A program made the translations under genes and the position numbers. A stretch of DNA of 64,000 nt from Calcarisporiella thermophila CBS 279.70. Taxonomy: Eukaryota > Calcarisporiellomycota. Positions 58,472 through 64,000 of this stretch are shown here, piece after piece. The stretch covers positions 1,116,652-1,180,651 of the forward strand of contig NW_027192195.1 in the NCBI RefSeq assembly GCF_041956535.1, written 5' to 3'. The notes under the pieces were generated by a model, which was given only the letters and a program-made list of their open reading frames with translations, was not told where the DNA came from and did not search any database. Every line of letters starts with the position of its first letter. Positions within the stretch are counted from its first letter, which is position 1.

Positions 58472-58979
58472 ATCAAAATTTTTGTCCCCAATATACCTGA
58501 CTGATACAATTTAACCACATTTTCTAATAGAATGTTTAATGAATGTTGAGAAGAAGTTGAAATGAAACAATTTTTCCATTAGGAATGCCCGAACGTTTTA
58601 AAGATATTTTCAAATATTTCAATATGTAGCCATTGATGTTATGTATATTCGCGTTATGTTTTTCACGTAGAAAAGAAAAACCAGGATATGCGGAACATAG
58701 AGTTTAGATAGAAAATATGTGTTTGAAAATTTTCCTTTGTTGTAGCTAATGATTCCAAAATACCTTCTCAATTCATCCTTCTACCTAAAACGCAGGCTTA
58801 TACAAGCTCCTACAAATAACAGGCGCCCCATATAAGTTTACTGATATCCTGACGATACTGGTGAAGCTTTAATATGATTTAGGACTCCTGGAGTACAATC
58901 AACAAGCACCTGGTGCATTGACGGATATTTAACCTTACTTCAGTTTCTACCTGTTTTTTAATAATTAACCATCTATCTG
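58472..58979. other. AT-rich intergenic sequence
   Basis: About 500 bp downstream of tRNA-Asp with no supported gene. It leads into the duplicated CAP segment. Confidence 0.4.
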
Positions 58980-59246
58980 AAATAATATCAAAAGATATTT
59001 AGGTATATCAATGACTGCAGAATTTGTCTTATTTCTATGCAATATGAAGATTTCAAAATAAATTGTAGATGTAACAATTCATAATATTTTCATTTGGTTT
59101 GCCCTTTTTCAGAGCCATCCTATCATTACTACATCTTGAAACGAATGCAGTATATTCATAATCTCCAAACAAGGGAAAATAAATAAGTGATAAAACATTA
59201 AGATACTAACTACTTATAAAAAAATCCACCTAGTAATTCACCTATA

Positions 59247-59853
59247 TTAACCATTAGAGGGTAGAACATTGCTCTTAAGAACGGCCTGCGAAACAGCCCT
59301 TGGAGCTATACAAGGCAAATTATTCAGCTCTCATTAGAAATTCGAGTAGGAAGCATTCTAAGAATTGAGATTTACCTGCTGGGTTGAACACACAGACATC
59401 CATGTAAGGATAATCGGGCATTACTGCCGAACAATCAGCGCTTGAACATCCAACGTATCTCGTTGATTTCCACAAAAGATTTACAAACGTAGCTGTATTT
59501 GAATTTATTGCAGGCGACAAATAATTGTAATTTGATACCCCCCTATTATACCACTCACTAACGATATAATCCCATGGTTTGTTCTGATTTGCGTTGAAAA
59601 AACTGATACGAATATACGGATCACTAGTCGGTGTGTCGAATTGATTGGGTATCACAGGGTCAAAGGTACACTGAACTGCAATATATGTAGCAAGATCATA
59701 GAGAATATCGCTATACATCAGAGAAGGAGCCGAGTGTTTTGAGCGGTAATAGTTAATAGCGCTGAGGTAGGCGGATTGTCGTTTCTCAAGAGGAGCCGTC
59801 CAGGCAAGTCCAATTAGACTAAACAAGGAAAAAAGTTGCAACAGTTTGTACAT
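59247..59853 (-). CDS. Secreted CAP-superfamily (PR-1/SCP-like) protein A
   Basis: Two exons, 59853-59376 and 59305-59247, join in phase to 178 residues. A signal peptide (MYKLLQLFSLFSLIGLAWT) is followed by APLEKRQ with a Kex2-type KR site, suggesting propeptide removal. The CAP domain shows YLSAINYYRSKHSAPSL, FVNLLWKSTRYVGCSSADC (CAP1 region) and YMDVCVFNPAG (CAP2 region). The His that normally precedes the F-x-Q-x-x-W segment is replaced, so the usual CAP metal/sterol cavity may be altered. The C-terminal second exon ends AVLKSNVLPSNG, nearly the same as in paralogue B. Such proteins are secreted sterol or lipid binders in fungi and sometimes act in host contact. A clear TATA box precedes it. 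Confidence 0.88.
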
Positions 59854-59928
59854 AACGATTCCGATCTGACTAATGTTATGCCAAAAAAAAACAGTGCCTT
59901 CCTATCTCTGCTGAAGCGCGGAGGAGTG

Positions 59929-59936
59929 CTTTATAC
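59929..59936 (-). promoter_or_regulatory. TATA box of CAP gene A
   Basis: GTATAAAG on the minus strand, 75 bp upstream of the start codon. The paralogue has the same box at the same position. Confidence 0.65.
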
Positions 59937-59964
59937 CTCTCCATCTTTACAATAAACTCCACAT

Positions 59965-60010
59965 TGTGACCTCCTTTTTAACCAAGTGGCAGTGCGCAAA
60001 CTTCCTGCGT
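59965..60010 (-). promoter_or_regulatory. Conserved 46-bp upstream block of CAP gene A
   Basis: 46-bp block, 42 of 46 bases identical to 62462-62507, lying exactly 28 bp upstream of the TATA box in both paralogues. Core sequence on the minus strand starts ACGCAGGAAGTTTGCGCA. It may be an activator site, though it could also be conserved only because the duplication is recent. Confidence 0.55.
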
Positions 60011-60600
60011 GGCTCTCTCCTGAGAAATATGCGTATATTTGCATAAAACAATATAAATTTTGAATCAATTCAGAATCGACGTTGGTGTTAATTATAAAAT
60101 TATTTATCATTTCCTTCAATTTCATCTACAAGTAGCAGCTTGAAGTCAAACTTTGGATTTTTCGAAATATAGCTGAATTATTAAAATGGTTACCACAATG
60201 TAAAAGGCCAAGATGGACTATAAACTGATTAGTGGTTTAGAGTTTTGCATTAATTGAAAAATGATTCACGCTTGACCTCGGTATTTGCTTTATTTTCAAC
60301 CGGAAAAACTTTAGGACTAAACCGTAAGTACAGAAGCAACTCGATTCTATATACTGGTTAGATGTGTCTTGCTCTGTGACAAATATGAGAGAACACTTGG
60401 ACAATTGATAGGGTGGAAAAGAGTAAAATAACTAAATCTCACTAGTTGGCTTCTAACATTTTGATCTAACCAAAAAAATCTATTCGAGGCTGTGGCGGCA
60501 ACTCTCTCTTTGAAATTCAAAGCAATCCAAATGCTAACAAAGAGTGCATCGTACGTGAATGGTAAACTTTACACAAGACACCGCCACAAACCCTCTCCTA

Positions 60601-61469
60601 TAATGGGAAAAGCGTCCACTGCAACAAATTAGAGAAAATACTACTATGCTACAAATATGCCTCAAATAGCCCAGTTTTTTTTAAATGAGCAGTTTCTTTT
60701 ACTAAAACTATTGACGCTAAAATAGCTTCCTAGAGCACTCTTCTACCAGGAGCACAACTAATTCATAAACTCTTGCAATTGACAGACGTCACTTATAATC
60801 ACTGCTACGCCATACTCGAACCGAGTCTAAACTCTCTGAAACCCTTAGAAAATATCTTACTCCGCAAGATAGAGACATAGATGGCAAAAAAATAATCCTA
60901 TTATGGAGAAGAGCTATTCTCGTATGTAATTAAAGACTTTTGGTCAAATGCAAGTAGAATTCTCAAAAGAGTTCAAAAAGCATTAATAATATAAATACGC
61001 CCAGAAACCCAACCCATCCCTCCATGAAGTTACACCGGATAATATGAATACAGATTGAGAAGCCAGAAAAAGCACAATATCCCAGCAAAATACTCAGGAA
61101 CTCCCAAGCTAATACACCAAATTTCAAACTTCAATAATCCGATTTTCCGTAAAACCACCCCACAAATCCACAGTGTCAGCCAAAAGAAGCCCAGAAATCA
61201 TAATGGTGAATATTCAAGCGATACTAGCCACTCAGAAAAACACAAAATTAGACTTAGCCCCACTAAACCGCCTACTCGAAATGCCTAGCATGTATTTAAA
61301 TTCATGGCCAATCATCAGGTAATTTACATAATCCTTCATGTATGAAGTGATATGATGGCCTTAGTCTGCCTAGTGAGTTATCACAGGGGAAAAAATTCCA
61401 GTTTTTATCTAACTAATCTTAAAGATATATGCCAGTTGGAAATTTCATAGTATTTTTTTTAATGACCGA
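60601..61469. other. Spacer between the two CAP duplication copies
   Basis: About 870 bp, A-rich. A plus frame at 61055-61288 is Lys/Ser/Thr/Asn-rich and motif-free; it may be decayed mobile-element coding sequence but this cannot be shown. Confidence 0.4.
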
Positions 61470-61750
61470 CCCATCATTCGAAAGAATATCACTAAATACT
61501 TGGAAATATCAATGATTGCAAAATTTGGTCTATGATTGTGCAATTATGAAAGCTCTATAATAAAAGGTAACCGTAAATAATAACTTGTAATGTTTCCATT
61601 TAGATTGTCTTTTTCTGTGCTATTCTAACATTACTATACCATGAAACAAATGTAGTATATTCAAAATCCCCAGAAAACAGAAAATAAATAAATGATAAAA
61701 CATTGATAAAGATATCAATTACACATAAGATATTCACTAAAGTAAATTCA

Positions 61751-62348
61751 TTAATTGTTAGAGGGTAGAACATTGCTATTAAGAACAGCCGGTGTCGCGT
61801 CTTTTTCAGCTATAAATTATTCAGTTGTCATTTAGTAACTCGAATAGTAATCACACTAATATTCGAAATTTACCTGATGGGTTAAACACACAGACACCCA
61901 TAAACGGATAATCGGGTGTTATCGCCGTACAATCAGCAGTTGAACACCCAACATATTGTGTTGATTTCCACACAAGATTTATAAACGTACTCGTGTTTGC
62001 ATTAATTACAGGCGACAGATAATTGTAGCTTGATTTCCCACTATTGTACCAGGTACTAATGATGTAATCCCATGGTTGGTTTATATTAGAGTGATAAAAG
62101 TTGATACTAGCATTTCCACTAGACGGAAGAGTGAATTGGTTGGTTAATACAGGATCAAAATTACATTGAACTGCAGCATTTAGAGCAATCTCGTAGAGTT
62201 CGTTGCTGTACTTCAAGGAAGGGACGGAATGTTTTGAGCGGTAGTTGTTAATATAATCGAGGTAGTCGGATTGTCGTTTCTCAAGAGGCGCCGCCCAAAC
62301 AAGTCCAATTAAACTAAACAAAGAAAAAAGTTGCAGTAGGTTGAACAT
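61751..62348 (-). CDS. Secreted CAP-superfamily (PR-1/SCP-like) protein B
   Basis: Two exons, 62348-61874 and 61809-61751, join in phase to 177 residues. It shares the layout of paralogue A: signal peptide (MFNLLQLFSLFSLIGLVWA), APLEKRQ processing site, YLDYINNYRSKHSVPSL, FINLVWKSTQYVGCSTADC, FMGVCVFNPSG, intron at the same codon, and the tail AVLNSNVLPSNN. Overall identity to A is high in the signal peptide, CAP1/CAP2 blocks and tail, lower in the middle (residues 65-110), the part that forms the variable surface. The intron is preserved in position but not in sequence. The first CAP1 His is also missing. Confidence 0.88.
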
Positions 62349-62425
62349 AGCTTTACAGATATAACTAATGTTGTGTAAAAAAATAAACTATGCCTCTTCC
62401 ACTCCTGCTGAAGAAGAGAGGAGGA

Positions 62426-62433
62426 TTTTATAC
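62426..62433 (-). promoter_or_regulatory. TATA box of CAP gene B
   Basis: GTATAAAA on the minus strand, 77 bp upstream of the start codon, matching gene A. Confidence 0.65.
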
Positions 62434-62461
62434 TTCTCGGGCTTCACATTAAACTTCTCGC

Positions 62462-62507
62462 TGTAACCTCCTTTTTGACCGAGTGGCATTGCGCAAACTT
62501 CCTGCGT
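62462..62507 (-). promoter_or_regulatory. Conserved 46-bp upstream block of CAP gene B
   Basis: Partner of 59965-60010, at the same 28-bp distance from the TATA box, differing at four positions. Confidence 0.55.
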
Positions 62508-63158
62508 AGTGCTCCCCTTAAAAAATAAGTATATTTACATAAAAAAGAAGAATATTGAGCCAATTCAGAATCGAGGTTGTCAAATAATAACCAAAATATA
62601 GTTCTTGTCCATCAAGACACATCTCGACAAAACATATAAATGGCAATACCTAGGATTTTTCGAAATATAATCTGGTTACCATCTTGGACGCCACAAAATA
62701 AAAGGCTATTTTGGTCTATCAATCGCCGTTTTAGAGTTATGCATTTATTAAAAAATGAATCACACTCGTCTTCGGTGTTTGCTCGATTTCAACCACAATA
62801 TTTTTGCTGAGCTAAGCTGTAAGTAGAACAGAGCAACAAAAAATCTATATGTTAGTTAGAAATTATTCTAAGAAATATGCAAGACAATTCCTGGACAAAT
62901 GATAGTATAGAAAGGGGTAACGTTAATAAGTCTCATGAGGGGGCTTTTGTTCTATTCATAAAAGCCATCAGGAGGCTTGGCAGCAACTTTCTTTGTTTAG
63001 GATTCCAAAACAATTAATATGTCACGGATTACAACAAAAGTGCCACGAATCTAAACTCCACCAGATTCCGCTACGAACTCTCTTATAATAGATAATGTTA
63101 CCACCACAACAAAAAAAGTATTCTGTTTGTGCGCATATACTACCCCCAAAATATTCTC

Positions 63159-63926
63159 TTATTTGTTAGGCATCCACCCACGTTTGGCACATGTGAAGGT
63201 GGTTGCGAAGATGGACATCTCGTATCCGAATGGAGCGTACATGCTCAAGAGATTATGCTTCAGAATGCTTGCCCACAGAGGTGTTTTTGGGTCTTGGTTA
63301 GGCCTTTTTAGTACCTCTGCGAACTTTGGTATCCATGAGGCAAGTAGGGCTGTTGTTTGGTGGCGAGGGAGAATGAGTCCAAGACCACCTTCTTCTCGGG
63401 ATTTTGCTAGCAATTTGAGACTGATTTGCGGGCTACGTCCGTCCCATAAGAACTGCCGTATTATTTCGTCCAGCTCTTTGAAGAAGTATTCAGGTGGGCG
63501 TATAATTGTGGCAACGTACCATATTCGGGACAGTAGCCGAGAGTTGATCAGGTATACTTTACCGAGGAGTGAGAGTTTCCGAATCCTCCATGATTGGATC
63601 GTTTGTCTCAGCTTTGATAATTGACATGTGTAATAAGCCTCACTTGGGTGGTCTGGCATTTGTGTGGGCTTATCTGCTGTCGGAAGATAAATTGGAATGC
63701 CGAGGCAGGTAACTATCCCCCCTGCTGGAATGTATTCACATCTGGGGTTTATCGAGGCGCGAGCACTTAGCGTGAGAGCGACCGCTTCCGTTTTGTTAAT
63801 GTTGACTTTTGCGTCCGCAGCTCTCGAGTATATGTCGAGGATTTGAAACAGGTGGTCAGCATCTTGTTGGTCTACAACTCCTACGGTCAAATCGTCTGCG
63901 TAGGCGAGAGACTTCGCGAATACCAA
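63159..63926 (-). mobile_element. LINE (non-LTR) reverse transcriptase, C-terminal fragment
   Basis: A 255-codon frame with the RT catalytic box LAYADDLTVGV at its start, then KTEAVAL, the thumb-like SKLRQTIQSWRIRKLSLLGKVYLINSRLLSRIWYVA pattern (the W..R.LS..GK...I...L.....Y segment of non-LTR elements), and EEGGLGL. The frame is closed by a TAA just upstream of the box, so the 5' part of RT and any endonuclease are missing within the window or lie beyond an intron or break. The end, GWMPNK, lacks a recognisable RNase H. It is a truncated, probably dead LINE copy. Confidence 0.88.
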
Positions 63927-64000
63927 TGTGACTGCTTATGAGAATTTTACGTAACAAATGTTAATTTCCTCTTAAATTCGTTGTTACGTGGGCTTTGAGG
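63927..64000. other. Window end, sequence adjoining the LINE fragment
   Basis: 74 bp. TTACGTAACAAAT and GTTGTTACGTGG form an imperfect inverted pair, which may mark an insertion boundary. No coding sequence continues the RT frame. Confidence 0.3.

Larger units (their letters stand above)
58980..60600. repeat. Tandem segmental duplication, copy A (CAP gene and flanks)
   Basis: About 1.6 kb resembling 61470-63020 in order and orientation. Shared blocks include ATATCAATGA near 59008 and 61507, the 3' flank TTAGAGGGTAGAACATTGCT, the CAP gene, the promoter block, and the upstream ...AAAAATGA(T/A)TCAC...GGT(A/G)TTTGCT segment. Boundaries are approximate. Confidence 0.75.
61470..63020. repeat. Tandem segmental duplication, copy B (CAP gene and flanks)
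   Basis: About 1.55 kb partner of 58980-60600 with the same order of flank, gene, TATA box, promoter block and upstream sequence. Noncoding parts have diverged by small indels and substitutions. Boundaries are approximate. Confidence 0.75.

Noticed and set aside
1-64000. CRISPR array, operon or bacterial defence system
   Set aside because: No regularly spaced repeats occur, genes are intron-rich and the tRNAs and protein families are eukaryotic.

Overview
The window looks like nuclear DNA of a filamentous or early-diverging fungus. Almost every gene is split by short introns of about 50-110 nt with GT..AG ends and CTAAC/CTAAT branch sites. The gene set is fungal: VRG4-type GDP-mannose transporter, TVP18, BEM1-type SH3-SH3-PX-PB1 scaffold, a CRZ1-like C2H2 factor, RRP9, LTO1, SMC5, a gankyrin-like ankyrin protein, PEX11 and RNR2. 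I cannot name the species. The many introns, the ERMP1-type M28 protease and the Nudix-type M49 peptidase argue against a budding yeast.

Layout. 0-16 kb is gene dense: M49 peptidase, ERMP1-like protease (minus), VRG4, an NT-C2 protein, an RBR ubiquitin ligase (minus), a small orphan ORF, LTO1 and a TBC Rab-GAP. 16.4-22 kb is AT-rich and mobile: tRNA-Ala(CGC), two copies of a tRNA-derived SINE, and a decayed MFS transporter. 22-33.6 kb is a run of minus-strand housekeeping genes: PEX11, gankyrin-like, a bromodomain plus GATA-finger protein, RRP9 and RNR2. 35-54.5 kb is a run of plus-strand genes: an integrase-zinc-finger protein, TVP18, BEM1, a secreted amidase, a CRZ1-like factor, a small RCF3-like membrane protein, a GT2 glycosyltransferase and SMC5. 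54.5-64 kb is accessory: a near-perfect foldback repeat, a GST, a Gag relic, a third SINE beside tRNA-Asp(GTC), two tandem-duplicated secreted CAP genes and a LINE reverse-transcriptase fragment.

The most notable observation is the SINE family. It has a Pol III A/B-box head, an encoded CCA, a ~240-bp body and an A-rich tail. Copy 1 has a perfect 16-bp target-site duplication. The two full-length copies lie 80 and 85 bp upstream of a tRNA gene's 5' end, both divergently oriented, which suggests tRNA-gene-directed integration. Other points are the 25-bp hairpin at 54.7 kb, an MFS pseudogene with TGA at two conserved glycine positions, an RBR ligase whose IBR is split by an insertion, a probably domesticated integrase finger, and the paired CAP genes with an identically spaced 46-bp promoter block.

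Functionally the genes are mostly independent housekeeping units. No biosynthetic cluster, CRISPR array or operon is visible. Exon joins were checked by hand for phase where stated; others are approximate.
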